Shown here one piece after another: positions 50,545-61,070 of a stretch of 64,000 nt of DNA; position 1 is the stretch's first letter; the number at the start of each line of letters is the position of its first letter. The translations under genes were made by a program, and so were the position numbers. The notes below the pieces were generated by a model. It was not told the origin of the DNA, did no database searches, and saw only the letters and a program-made list of their open reading frames with translations. Source of the stretch: Stomorhina lunata (taxonomy: Eukaryota; Arthropoda; Insecta; Diptera; Rhiniidae); contig OW121743.1 in assembly GCA_933228675.1 (NCBI GenBank), forward strand, positions 50,636,000-50,699,999. Reading direction: 5' to 3'.

Positions 50545-50695
50545 AAAAAAAATTGTTTATCCAAAATTTTTCTATAGAAAATTTTTTTATCAAAAATTTT
50601 TCTGTAGAAAATTTTTTTATCAAAAATTTTTCTGTAGAAAATTTTTTATCAAAAACTTTTCTATAGAATTTTTTTTATCAATGAGAATTTATTTC
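50545..50695. repeat. Short array of a roughly 30-bp unit related to the 29-bp minisatellite
   Basis: Four to five copies of TTTTTCTRTAGAAAAT followed by TTTTTTATCAAAAA. The CTRTAGAAAA core and overall layout align with the 29-bp unit at 34641-36826. Confidence 0.82.
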
Positions 50696-51590
50696 TGTTT
50701 TGAAAAATATTCCCAATGTTTACATAAATAATAGTATCGGGGCAACAATATTCGAGATTGTATTTCTTTGTTCTCCTGAAGCATTTATTTTGTTGCTATA
50801 AATTGGATTTTTATTTGTTTCTTGCCTATTTTGTTTTTGTCTTTTCTTTAACAAAGCGGCACCAACCACGTCTGTTAACATCCAAATTCCAACTGAATGA
50901 TTTACTCATACTCATTTTCACGAGTTTTAATAATGATCGATATTAACGAAAATTAAAAAAAATTCATCGGCTTCTGGTGCCTACTCCTGCTTAACGCTTT
51001 CCACTGTATTTTGTATGCCGCAAGAGGATTCAACTCAGATATCGCTTTGGCGTAACTTACTGCGACAATGGGTCCTAACCAGCAATCGCCACTAAGAGAA
51101 TGGACTAATAAATGTAAAAAGAATAAAAAAGGTAGAATTAAATGTAAAGAATTCTTAAAAGTAAAGCGGTATGAACCTTCTTTGCTAAAAGTTTGCATTT
51201 TTAATAATTCTGTGGGCGCTCTTCCCTTTATATTTTGTTTTTGTTTTTTCTCAGGTGACGTCTGTTTGCCTTTTCAAACTCATTTTGCCTATTGTATTTA
51301 ACAATCGTGTTGTTATGAAAAGTAGTCGGTTCCTGGTAGTAAAGAGTACCGGCGCCTGGTCATAACCATTTCCTCTTCCGCGTTTGTATATCGGGTTATA
51401 TTGTTATATAAATCTAAAGAAAGGAAGCGATAAATAATTACCCTATAAAACAGACCAATACTTTTCTGTTCACCTGATTATTTGTGTCTTTTGTACTTAT
51501 TGCCTTTTGTACAAACTATTTAAAAGTCTAAAACAGATAAGTTATCCCCTATTGCACAGTAGTTTAAAACACACTTTGTGTATATAAACA
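50696..51590. other. Unclassified region; possible LTR-like segment
   Basis: Less AT-rich than its surroundings between about 50960 and 51080 and again at about 51325-51390. From 51304 a TGTTGTTATGAAAAG start is followed by a TATATAAATC box (about 51403) and an AATAA-type string (about 51433), an order seen in long terminal repeats. I cannot find a matching second LTR, an end in CA with a target duplication, or retroviral-type coding sequence. An 81-codon minus frame (50953-51198) and a 77-codon plus frame (51068-51301) overlap and are not recognised. Confidence 0.3.
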
Positions 51591-51592
51591 TA

Positions 51593-52896
51593 TCGGGTGG
51601 TTAAATTGTAAGGGCCGATGTTGAATGTGAACCACACCTAAACGCCAAGTTTTTTTCCGATTTTTTTTTGACATTTCTCTATTTCAGACTTACTCAATTT
51701 GAACCATGGATAGATATATAATCCAACAATGTGTTAAAGTTATCCAGACTTATTATTAAAATGGGCGTTCAAATCAAAATGCATATCGTGCACTTCGTGA
51801 TTTTTTTGGTCAATTTGATCGTCCAAATGTGCGTACAATCGCAAAAATCGTGGAAAAATTCGAGCAAACCGGGTTTGTAAAAGATGTGAGAACACCAGTG
51901 CATGGTCGTACAGCTCGCACTGCAGAAAATTTTGCTGCTGTTCGCGATAGTGTGGCTGAAGAGCCGTCCACCTCAACTCGTCGTCGTGCCCAACAATTGC
52001 ACCTCTCGCGCTCGTCGTTGATGAACATTGTGCATAAAGACTTGCATTTACACGCCTACAAGGTACAATTAGCTCAAGAACTAAAGCCTCTTGACCATTC
52101 CAAACGTCGTGAATGGGCAGAATGGTGGCAAGAAATGGCAACAGTGGATGATCAATTTTCGAAGAAAATTATCTTCAGTGATGAGGCACATTTTCACCTC
52201 AGTGGATTCGTCAATAAATTGAATTGCCGCATTTGGGCGAATGAGAATAAAAGAGTGATTGTCGAAAAACCAATGTACCCACAAAGAGTGACTGTTTGGT
52301 GCGGTTTATGGGCTGACGGCATCATCGGGCCGTATTTTTTCCAAAATGAGGCCGGTGAGGCAGTTACTGTGAATGGTGTTCGCTATCGTGAGATGATAAC
52401 GAACTTTTTATGGCCCGAATTGGAAGCTATGGATGTGGACGATATGTGTTTTTAGCAGGACGGTGCCACTTGCAACACAGCTAACGAAACAATGGCTCTT
52501 TTGCGCAACAAACTCAATGGCCGTGTCATCTCACGTAATGGCGATGTCAATTGGCCGCCAAGATCAAGTGATTTGACACCGTTGGACTTTTTTCTTTGGG
52601 GTTATTTGAAAGAAAAGGTGTACGTCGATGAGCCAGCAACAATTCAAGAGCTAAAGGATGAGATAATTCGGCACATTAAGGGCATAGAACCTCAATTATG
52701 CCTCAGAGTCATCGAAAATTTGAACCATCGGATGGAGGTGCACCACCGTGGACGCGGCGACCATTTGGCCGATATTTAGTTCCATACATAATTGAGTAAT
52801 ATTAATACATCATAATAGAATTAAATTACAATAATTTCCTAAATAGTTTGTGTTTTATTCAAAATCAACATCGGCCCATGAAATTTAACCACCCGA
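51593..52896 (+). mobile_element. mariner element, rosa-like (DD41D), complete but inactivated
   Basis: A 1304-bp element flanked by TA duplications (51591-51592 and 52897-52898). The terminal inverted repeats are about 39 bp long: both start TCGGGTGGTTAAATT and, after four partly mismatched bases, share GGGCCGATGTTGA. It encloses one transposase gene in a single frame. Near-perfect ends and only two visible lesions suggest a fairly young copy. It could in principle still be moved in trans by an active relative. Confidence 0.93.
51706..52779 (+). pseudogene. mariner (DD41D, rosa-type) transposase with two nonsense codons
   Basis: ATG at 51706 is followed by 357 codons in one frame with no frameshift, interrupted by TAA at codon 18 (51757-51759) and TAG at codon 250 (52453-52455). 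Both fit single C-to-T changes of Gln codons: a position usually YQNG, and the QQDGA motif. Codons about 20-110 form the paired-type helix-turn-helix DNA-binding region. Catalytic aspartates are visible at about 159 (IFSDEAHF), 252 (QDGATC) and 294 (LTPLDFFLWG). They are separated by 92 and 41 residues, the DD41D spacing of the rosa group. The C-terminus ends HLADI. The protein normally binds the terminal repeats and catalyses cut-and-paste transposition into TA in the nucleus. This copy cannot make a full product. Confidence 0.92.
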
Positions 52897-52898
52897 TA

Positions 52899-53860
52899 TT
52901 TCCAAGAAACTTTCTTTAATAAAATTTATGCTTACTTAAAGTACAAATGTATTTTCTATATAAGTCCTAAGAAACATCTAATCTAAGACCAAAAACCTGA
53001 AGTAAATTTAAGAACAAATGCCCACTGTACTTTGATTTATTTGAAATAAACAATACAGTTGTTGTATCTTGAATGTAAATATTCCTATAGTTTGGAATTG
53101 GTTTTTTTATTGTCGTACTTTTGCTACTTTTGATGTTCGAGTATAAATGAATAGTTTATTTACTTTATTCTGTTAACTTTTTCGAGTGGGTTACAATTCT
53201 ATTTTAGCCATTTTTATTAAGGTTACCAAAAATACCATCAATGGTTTTACATTTATTCTATTTCAATTTATTTCACCAATATCTTTTCTCTTTGCAAGTA
53301 CTATATAGTAGTGTCATGTTAAGCGTTAACTTGTCGCTATATGTATTATATATACATTTATTTGAAAAGTTACTTTATTTAAAAAAGTTTTATCTTATCT
53401 TGTTAATTTATCCCTTTTTTCCATTTTCCATTTAAAACCAAACGCAAATAATAGCGAGACTTTATCCTAATAGAATAAACTGAAAATATTACCCTTGGAT
53501 TGATTGTTATTTAGTTCCGGTTATTGCAGTTGGTAAACATTTAAAACTTTTAGTATCGAAAACTTTGGTTAGTGTGAGAGTGAACGAAAAAGTAAGTTAA
53601 TTTGCTGTTTATTTAATACAGCTCGAGTTAAAATTCTGTATATATGTCTATGGGCAAAAATCAAACAGTTTTAATTTTTTTGACGCCGACTTCTAACTCG
53701 AATAGCTTGTATACTCTTAGAAGTTTCGAAAATCTGAATACAGATATTAACTTCCAAGTATTTCAGTATATAGAACACGAAATCATGAAAGCGCAAGTTT
53801 GCGCTTCTTATCGTAATGCAAATTTGAAAAATTAAAAAAAAATCAATTGAAAAGTTCACG
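52899..53860. other. AT-rich sequence, nothing recognised
   Basis: No domain-bearing frame or repeat. Short frames at 53241-53435 and 53644-53835 have no recognisable character. Confidence 0.5.
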
Positions 53861-53957
53861 TTTTTATACTCACCGTCGGAAAGGTTGGGGGGTATATTGA
53901 GATTCTCATTCCGTTTGTTATTTCCTTAATATTGGCTCAAAAACCAAAAACAATATA

Positions 53958-54666
53958 TCGAAGGTTTATATTCAAAAAGTGCTATCTACAAATTCACAAT
54001 TTTACAGGAGAGGGAAAAAACTGTTTTTGTCATTAACTATAAGTGAAGTAAATAAACTTTGTTTTACAATTCCATACAAATTGGGGCTAAGATCTTGTAC
54101 AAATTAAGTTTTTTTATTAACTCCTTATATTTTCGGTTCTATAGTAGATAGCACTTTTTACGAGTTAAAATTTTATCGTTTCAAGTACTAAAGCAAGTAG
54201 ATAGCATTATTTTAACAAGAAAAAAATAAAATATAACGAAAATTGAAGCTTTTATCAAAATATCACGAATTTTAATTAAGATAACAAGTTTTTTGAATAA
54301 AACAAGATTTATTATAAATACGTCAATATAATTCAGGGTATTCTCTTTCTTATATGACGTTTACTTACAATCTGTTAAGGTCAAAGGCCGAGTATATTTT
54401 AGAAATCCATAATACAGTACGTTGCAGGGAATTGTGGTCCATTTTGTTGGTTTATCACAAATTACAATGTATATTTTATAACAATTGTTATTATTTCCAC
54501 AAATATTTTTAATAATTTTAATAATTTATAAAAAAAAAAGGTTTTAAAATTATTTTTCTTGCTTAAAATTTATATAACATATGAGAAATAAGCCAAGGAA
54601 CACGTTTCCGTTAAAAACCATTTTGGTAGAAAATGTAGATAGCACTTTTTGAATATAAAGCGTCGA
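53958..54666. mobile_element. 709-bp TIR element (MITE), probable TA target
   Basis: The ends are inverted copies. After a TCGANGN start with two mismatches, 26 bases match perfectly, beginning TTTATATTCAAAAAGTGC. Comparison with the uninterrupted F1 copies shows it entered an AT run. Left flank ATATA and right flank TATAT fit a TA duplication (Tc1/mariner-like), although the run makes the exact length ambiguous. The interior is non-coding and carries extra copies of the end motif, GTAGATAGCACTTTTT at about 54144 and GTAGATAGCA at about 54198. Confidence 0.87.
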
Positions 54667-54708
54667 TATATTCTGAATCCTTGTGAAATTCTAAGATGAT
54701 TGAGCGAT

Positions 54709-55082
<374 letters not shown>

Positions 55083-55756
55083 TATCTATGAGAAAATTTT
55101 GGTATTGAAATTGGGCTAAATCGGTTAACATTTGACCATAGCTCCCGTATAACCTCGTCTAGACTAATCGCTTATTTGCTAAAAAATGACAAATTATAAT
55201 AGCTATGATGACAAAATTTGGCATCTAGAAGTTCTACATAAGCACTAGGCAGCTTATAAAATTTCATCGAAATCCGTTCATATTTAACCATAGCTCCCAT
55301 ACAAAAAACTTACGGAAACAGCCTAAATTCCACCTGAAATACACTTAAATGCCAATATTTAAATAACAAACTGTAAACTCTTATGTGAATGCCAGCCAAT
55401 GTGCAAAATTTTGTCACAATCGGTCACCACTTGACCACAGCTCCCATATAAAAAACTTACGGAAACACCAAAATACAAAAAGAAAAGGGGGTTTATGTCC
55501 GTCTGTCCAGTAGATAAAAGCGCGATAGCGACTTAACTAAAAAGGCTACAGCAGCAAAATTTTACAAAAGGAAGTCTTATATGAATGTCAACCTGTGTGC
55601 AAAATTTTGTTACAATCGGTCACCATTTGACCATAGCTCCCATATAAAAAACTTACAGAAACACAAAAATACAAAAAGAAAAGGAGATTTATGTCCGTCT
55701 GTCCGTCAGATATATGGACGGAGCGACAGCTCCTTAACTACAAAAGCTAGAGAGAC

Positions 55757-55760
<4 letters not shown>

Positions 55761-55794
<34 letters not shown>
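55761..55794 (-). other. Poly(A) tail of the LINE
   Basis: 34 consecutive T on the plus strand, which is a pure A tail at the 3' end of the minus-strand LINE. It abuts the F1 sequence GAGAGACAAAA. An uninterrupted tract of this length normally decays quickly, supporting a young insertion. Confidence 0.9.
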
Positions 55795-55796
<2 letters not shown>

Positions 55797-56075
55797 TTCA
55801 AAATTATGTAATATAAAAGCCTTCATTGGCCAAATAATTATTACAATTGTATATACAACATTTTTCAAAAAAAGTAACCCAAATTTTCTTATTATTTAAA
55901 TACATGTTATATATTATATAATATTAAATTATAATTTAAAAATAAAATGTATTAATATCGATAATTAAAACTAATGTTTCGTAACTAGACAGCCTCAATA
56001 TGTAACACGAATAATCAGTACAAGAATAGATACAGGTCCTAATCAACAATGGACTATATACATATAACTGTTGTT

Positions 56076-58943
56076 CTAATTTTGATTATGAACAAAATGT
56101 TCAATTAATTTTTTCCGATAAACTGGAGCAGAATATGAAAAAAATCGTAAGTTAGAGGGCAAACAGTTCCACGTACGAGCAACATTAATCAAAAATGATT
56201 TTTCAAAATATGTGTTATATATTCTTGGGATAAAAATCTGAACATTTCTGCTCGAATGTATAAAACTAAATAGTTGTACTAAAAATTGTGGTGTAGCATT
56301 TTTAATAATATTATAAAAAATTAACAGATATCTTAAGATTACAAAATTACTAAAGGTGCACTTAAGGAAACGTTCAACAAAAGGCGATATATGATTATAA
56401 GTTCTTAGATCACGATTATAGAGTCTTATGCCAAAAACAAAACGAACAATTTTATTAATAAGAACTTTGATTTTTGTAATATTAGCAGAGGATGTAGACA
56501 AAAATATTTCCATGCCAAAAGTTATCTGTGACATTAGTAAGGCATGACTTATTCTAAGTCTGACATGGTGTGGTAAAAAAATGTTCAGGGAGTATAGCCG
56601 TCGAAGCGTAAAACATACTCTTGCACATATATTATCTACATGGTGTGAAAAATCAAGTTTGTCATCTAAAATAATTCCTAGTATTTTAATCTTATCCACC
56701 ACTTCTATTCCTCTAGCTCTCAAACAATTAGCTAAGTCAAACATATTTAACAACCCAAATTTCATTACCTTAGTCTTTGAAACATTTAAAGTCAAATAAT
56801 TAGAAGCCATCCAAGATGCTACACAATCTAATGTATTGGGAATTATTGATTTCATTATTTCTTCTGAATTATTGCCATTTATTAGTAATTGTATGTCATC
56901 CGCAAACGCATATATGTGACATCTTTCTGATTCAAGCAAATTTAACAGCCCATTTAGGTACATACAAAATAATAACGGACCCAAAACTGACCCTTGGGCA
57001 ACTCCCAATTCTACATCCCTTATCTGTGAATTTAGACCATTAAAAGTTACAAATTGTCTTCTGTGAGTTAAATATGAATATATCAACAAACAAGACATTT
57101 TACAAAAACTAAATTCGGTATTTAGTTTTTTTATTAGATTTACATGGTTAATGCGATTAAAAGCCTTAGAGAGGTCTAATGATATTAAAACATTTGGTAA
57201 CCCTCTGTTTAAATCTTTTCTGATTGACTCTGTGATTCCCAGCAAAGTCGAAGAAGCACTACATTTCTGGCGATAACCCGTTTGCCGATCATTTAAAAGT
57301 GAATTTTCCTCTATATGTTCCATGATTTGATTTCTTATAACATGTTCAAAGACTTTAGACAATATTGACAAAACGCTTATAGGTCTTAGGTTTTCTTTAT
57401 CATATGATTTGCCTACCTTCGGTATCGGTACAACCTTTGCCAATTTAAAATTACTCGGAAAAACAGATGTGGTTAGCATAGAATTAAATAAATGTAAAAT
57501 ATGGTCATCTAACAGCGGGAAAATAATTTTCATGAATTTTAATGGTATATTATCAGCGCCACATGCATTCGTTTTAATATTATTAAATGCAGTATACAAT
57601 TCAGATATATTAATACATCTAAACGAAAACGCTACATTATCCTCACTGAAGATTATATTTTCAATTGATTCCCCTAAGTCATTATTAAAACCATCCAAAA
57701 AATAATTATTTACTTCGTCAACATTTATTGATTCACTACCATTCGATTCCCTTTTATCACATGTTGCTGTTCTTAATCGATTCCACATGCTTTTAGTGTC
57801 AGCATTGGCAAAAATGTTGTCAAAAAATCCTTTCTTCACTCTACGCATGACCTTTTTGGCTTTATTTCTGTATTTACAGAATATTCTCCATTTGAGATCA
57901 CTCGGATCAGCAATGTAACATTTATAAGCTATTTCCCGAAGAGACTTTGCGTATACTATTTCTGGAGACTTTAACCAGTCCGCCTCTTTTCGAACTTTGA
58001 ACTGTGATACAGGAACCAGGGAATGCATTTTCGAGATAACATCATCAAGCTTATTTGCCTGTAATTCAACATCAATTGTATTGTAAAAGTCTGTAAAGTC
58101 ATATTCCAGTAAATACGAATTAATAATATTCATATCAATTAATGAGTAATTTCTATATTTAATGTATTTGTTTAAATTATTAGAGGAAACCGTAGGAAAT
58201 CTAAATGATGCATAAATAAATGCGTGATTAGACGATAGAAACGGACACTGCATCTGTCCCGTCTCTATCAAAGAAAGCTGTCCACTTAAAAGAAAATAAT
58301 CTAAAAGAGTTTCTGTATTGAATCTTACATCAAAATGTGTCGCAATCGAGTTGTGCTTAACAGAAAGATTTATCCGATGACACAAAGATCTAAATCTGTT
58401 CAATTTTGTTGGATCAATGAGGTTATAGTTAAAATCTCCAACTATAATAATATTACTATATCTTTCAAATAAATCGTATACACTGGATTCAAATATATCA
58501 ATATTTCCACTTGGTAAATATATTGTTCCTATCAGTATTGTAATTCCATCAACAATCGTTTCAATAAAAAGCATTTCACATTCATTATACACCGATTGAA
58601 CATTAATTATTTTATACTTGATAGATTTTGATATATAAAAACCTACACCCCCAGCTCTACCATATTCTTGCGGTCGATCATTTCTACAGAAAGTGTACCC
58701 ATTAATATGAACAGCTGCGTTTGGTACTTCTGGCTTGAGCCAAGTCTCCGTTACCGCAATTATATCAAATGGTGTTCCAAGTATTACATCGCGAAATTCA
58801 TCAAATTTACTTGAATAAGAAGACGGTTTCAAACTTTGACAGTTACAATGGCCTATTTTTAAACCTGACTCTAAATTCTTTAAGTGTACCTTAGCTTTAT
58901 ATCCATTGTCAACAACCGGACCCAAATTCAAATTAACTGACAT
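56076..58943 (-). CDS. LINE ORF2: endonuclease / reverse transcriptase polyprotein
   Basis: 955 residues, uninterrupted. The N-terminal apurinic-type endonuclease shows HCNCQSL (Asn34), VTETWL (Glu66), VGDFN (Asp170, Asn172), LDYFLL (Asp215) and SSNHAFI (His240). The reverse transcriptase shows KVVPIPK (about 503-509), LRPISVLS (519-526), SLDLSKAFN (Asp590), GVAQGSVLGPLLF (647-659) and the catalytic FADD (680-683). The C-terminal RTWNCLPSNLR motif is typical of insect LINEs. The enzyme nicks target DNA and copies the element RNA at the nick in the nucleus (target-primed reverse transcription). RT motif wording favours the CR1 group over Jockey, but no tree was made. Asn596 replaces the usual Asp in KAFD. 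Length fits an intact ORF2, and no RNase H is seen. It begins 723 bp after ORF1. Confidence 0.93.
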   Translation of the reverse strand: MSVNLNLGPVVDNGYKAKVHLKNLESGLKIGHCNCQSLKPSSYSSKFDEFRDVILGTPFDIIAVTETWLKPEVPNAAVHINGYTFCRNDRPQEYGRAGGVGFYISKSIKYKIINVQSVYNECEMLFIETIVDGITILIGTIYLPSGNIDIFESSVYDLFERYSNIIIVGDFNYNLIDPTKLNRFRSLCHRINLSVKHNSIATHFDVRFNTETLLDYFLLSGQLSLIETGQMQCPFLSSNHAFIYASFRFPTVSSNNLNKYIKYRNYSLIDMNIINSYLLEYDFTDFYNTIDVELQANKLDDVISKMHSLVPVSQFKVRKEADWLKSPEIVYAKSLREIAYKCYIADPSDLKWRIFCKYRNKAKKVMRRVKKGFFDNIFANADTKSMWNRLRTATCDKRESNGSESINVDEVNNYFLDGFNNDLGESIENIIFSEDNVAFSFRCINISELYTAFNNIKTNACGADNIPLKFMKIIFPLLDDHILHLFNSMLTTSVFPSNFKLAKVVPIPKVGKSYDKENLRPISVLSILSKVFEHVIRNQIMEHIEENSLLNDRQTGYRQKCSASSTLLGITESIRKDLNRGLPNVLISLDLSKAFNRINHVNLIKKLNTEFSFCKMSCLLIYSYLTHRRQFVTFNGLNSQIRDVELGVAQGSVLGPLLFCMYLNGLLNLLESERCHIYAFADDIQLLINGNNSEEIMKSIIPNTLDCVASWMASNYLTLNVSKTKVMKFGLLNMFDLANCLRARGIEVVDKIKILGIILDDKLDFSHHVDNICARVCFTLRRLYSLNIFLPHHVRLRISHALLMSQITFGMEIFLSTSSANITKIKVLINKIVRFVFGIRLYNRDLRTYNHISPFVERFLKCTFSNFVILRYLLIFYNIIKNATPQFLVQLFSFIHSSRNVQIFIPRIYNTYFEKSFLINVARTWNCLPSNLRFFSYSAPVYRKKLIEHFVHNQN

Positions 58944-59666
58944 GATATTCAGATGCTACAAACTGAGGCGACAGTACTAAAACAACTCTTATATCTAAAA
59001 ATATAACCATCTTTAAATCAGATATTTTACGATTTTTAAAATTAAACAACCTATAAATTTTCTTAATCCAGTCAATAATTTAATTGTTTTATAAAACTAA
59101 AATAATAATGACAAAAAAATTGTTTTTAAGTATAAATAGTAAGTATTTAATAATTAATAAATTGAATATATAAAGATTTGCAGTTCATTTAATTACATTT
59201 ATTTCTCTTATTATTATTGTAAATATTTTTCAATTCTCTTAGTTTAAAAGTAGTGATGTACAAAGAAATTAAAAATTCTCTCTTAACTAAATATTAAAGA
59301 GTATAATATGCGAATAACTGAAGAAGTGATAAAGTAAATCAAAAAATAACAATTAAAAAAATGAGGTAAAAGACGATTAGAAAAGAATATATGTATGTAC
59401 ATATGTATATTTACAACAATTGCAAAAAAAAAAAAAAAACAAAGAGAAAAAAAATAATAATAATACAAGAGATAATATAATAAACAACTGCAAAAGCACT
59501 CCAAGAATAATTAAATATGTATAATAAACAAAAAAATAAGCATGCAAAGATCAAGAAAATATAAAAAAATTTTTACAAACATTTATAATATCAATAAAAA
59601 TTAATTTATTTTTTTTTTTTTGTTTATGCATGCAGACAACAAATTCATTAAATAATTATTATTAAG
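58944..59666 (-). other. Long inter-ORF region of the LINE
   Basis: 723 bp of very AT-rich, non-coding sequence between ORF1 and ORF2. LINE ORFs usually overlap or lie close together. Such a gap suggests an internal promoter or entry site for ORF2, or a captured insertion. No TIRs or direct repeats bounding it were noticed. Confidence 0.6.
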
Positions 59667-60479
59667 CTATTTAAAATTTTGGTATTTCTCCATTATGTTG
59701 AATATATCAAATTTCTCTTCGGATCCATCACTCATTTTAATGACAACATGAGGTACATTGGCATTCCGAAACTTGAAACCAGAAATTTGTCCACTTTTTT
59801 TTAACTGGCGACAAATGTAACATAGTTTGTTTGCCATTGGTGTAAGGTGGTCGCTCAAGTATATCCTTTGGTCAAGATCTGCTCCATGCTCATTTAAATC
59901 TGATTTTAATAAATCTTTTAACATTAAGTTGTGTGTTTTAAAATATTTTTTCATTAGATTGTCACGTGTAGAAATTGAGTTGAATTTTATTAAAACTTCC
60001 GAATGGTTTTTAATTGAAGTGTATTGTATATCGTCTTCAGTAAAAGGCACACCAAATATATCAGATAAATTTAAAATCATGAATTTCAATTTTGGCGAAG
60101 CAGCTGGCAAACCAGTGACGATAACATCAGGACGATTTAAGCGTCTTAATATTAAATTGTGCGATTTCTCCAGTTCAATAATTTTGTTTGTGCAAGTTTT
60201 ATCAATTTCTTTGACGAACTCGTAACAATGTTTAATATCAGATTTAATGTTATTTATTTCAGCTAGTAGATCTTGCTTAATTTTTGAGATGAGTTCCTGG
60301 AACTTCTGCTCCAAATCTTTTACAGCTTGGCATATACGTTCGTCAGTAGACTTACAATGTGCCTCCAACCTTTCATCAATATTTTTATTGATTTCATCAA
60401 TGCCTTTGCGAAGCTGAGTTGTAAAAGTATCAGTGTTTATTTTAGGACCCATTTTTATAGATATATTTCTTTTTCTCAA
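59667..60479 (-). CDS. LINE ORF1: coiled-coil, FP25K-like nucleic-acid-binding protein
   Basis: 270 residues from the upstream ATG (60479). The second ATG at 60452 (MGPKINTD) is a more plausible start and gives 261 residues. Residues about 20-105 are charged and heptad-like, consistent with a coiled coil for trimerisation. DVIVTGLP (118-125) begins an RRM-like fold. A C-terminal module has IYLSDHLTPMANKL (about 206-219), LKKSG and FKFRN...VVIKMSDGSEEKFDI. This layout matches the ORF1 class of insect LINEs related to the baculovirus FP25K protein. There is no CCHC zinc knuckle. The expected role is to bind element RNA, form particles and act as a chaperone during retrotransposition. Assignment is by motif order only. 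Confidence 0.85.
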   Translation of the reverse strand: MRKRNISIKMGPKINTDTFTTQLRKGIDEINKNIDERLEAHCKSTDERICQAVKDLEQKFQELISKIKQDLLAEINNIKSDIKHCYEFVKEIDKTCTNKIIELEKSHNLILRRLNRPDVIVTGLPAASPKLKFMILNLSDIFGVPFTEDDIQYTSIKNHSEVLIKFNSISTRDNLMKKYFKTHNLMLKDLLKSDLNEHGADLDQRIYLSDHLTPMANKLCYICRQLKKSGQISGFKFRNANVPHVVIKMSDGSEEKFDIFNIMEKYQNFK

Positions 60480-61070
60480 GTTAACTATTTAATTACTTTA
60501 TTCTTTAAACAAATTATTTTTCTTTCTTCTATTTGCTGTACTTTTTGTTTTTTTTTTTTTTTATCAACTTTGCCTTAGTTTTTAACTGTTATAACAAATA
60601 ATTTATTGTTCACGTGTTGGCACCAGAAGAAATAATATTAAGTTTTTAATAAACACTCTTAAAAATGCAATGTTCTTTTTTTTATTTTTTTTAATTGTAT
60701 GCCTTTATAAATATTTTTCCAATAAATACGATTTAAAATCGAGTTTTTAGTTTTATTTTTATTAAATTATTGACCGGCACGATTTTTACTCTACTTATTC
60801 ATTGTAGGGTTACCAGATTGTCAAGAGTACTTTTGATATGTAACAAAAGTTGTGTACTGAAAATGGGTGAAATCGGTTCACATTTAGTTAGAGCTCCCAT
60901 ATAACCCCGCCCCGGGAAACACATGAATGCTGATAAATTGAGTACAATTGTAATAGCTATGACGACTAAATTTAGAATAAAGAAGTTTTATGCAACTATT
61001 GGTCAGTATAACAAATTTTATAGGAATCGGTCCATATTTGATTATAGCTTTCATATAAAAAACACTCCCG

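Larger units (their letters stand above)
55761..60822 (-). mobile_element. CR1-like non-LTR retrotransposon (LINE), apparently full-length
   Basis: Minus-strand order: 5' UTR (about 60822-60453), ORF1 (60479/60452-59667), a long 723-bp inter-ORF stretch (59666-58944), ORF2 (58943-56076), 3' UTR (56075-55795) and a poly(A) tail of 34 uninterrupted A (55794-55761 on the plus strand as T). Both ORFs are intact. It lies inside F1 copy D, which resumes near 60823. No clear target-site duplication could be read, and the 5' boundary is accurate only to about 10 bp. Intact ORFs and a pure tail suggest a recent insertion. Confidence 0.88.

Noticed and set aside
51740..52284. Minus-strand frames of 133, 72 and 67 codons over the mariner
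   Set aside because: Antisense shadows of the transposase; only the plus-strand frame contains the D-D-D motifs.
51829..52455. Separate 208-residue gene and downstream 95-residue gene (52492-52779)
   Set aside because: Both lie in one frame of the same transposase, separated only by a TAG at a conserved Gln position. They are parts of one pseudogene starting at 51706.
56581..57705. Plus-strand frames opposite LINE ORF2
   Set aside because: They are antisense shadows of a well-supported 955-codon reading frame with catalytic motifs.
59667..60479. Endogenous baculovirus gene
   Set aside because: The FP25K-like protein is ORF1 of a LINE, upstream of ORF2 on the same strand with a shared poly(A) tail. 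No other viral gene is present.
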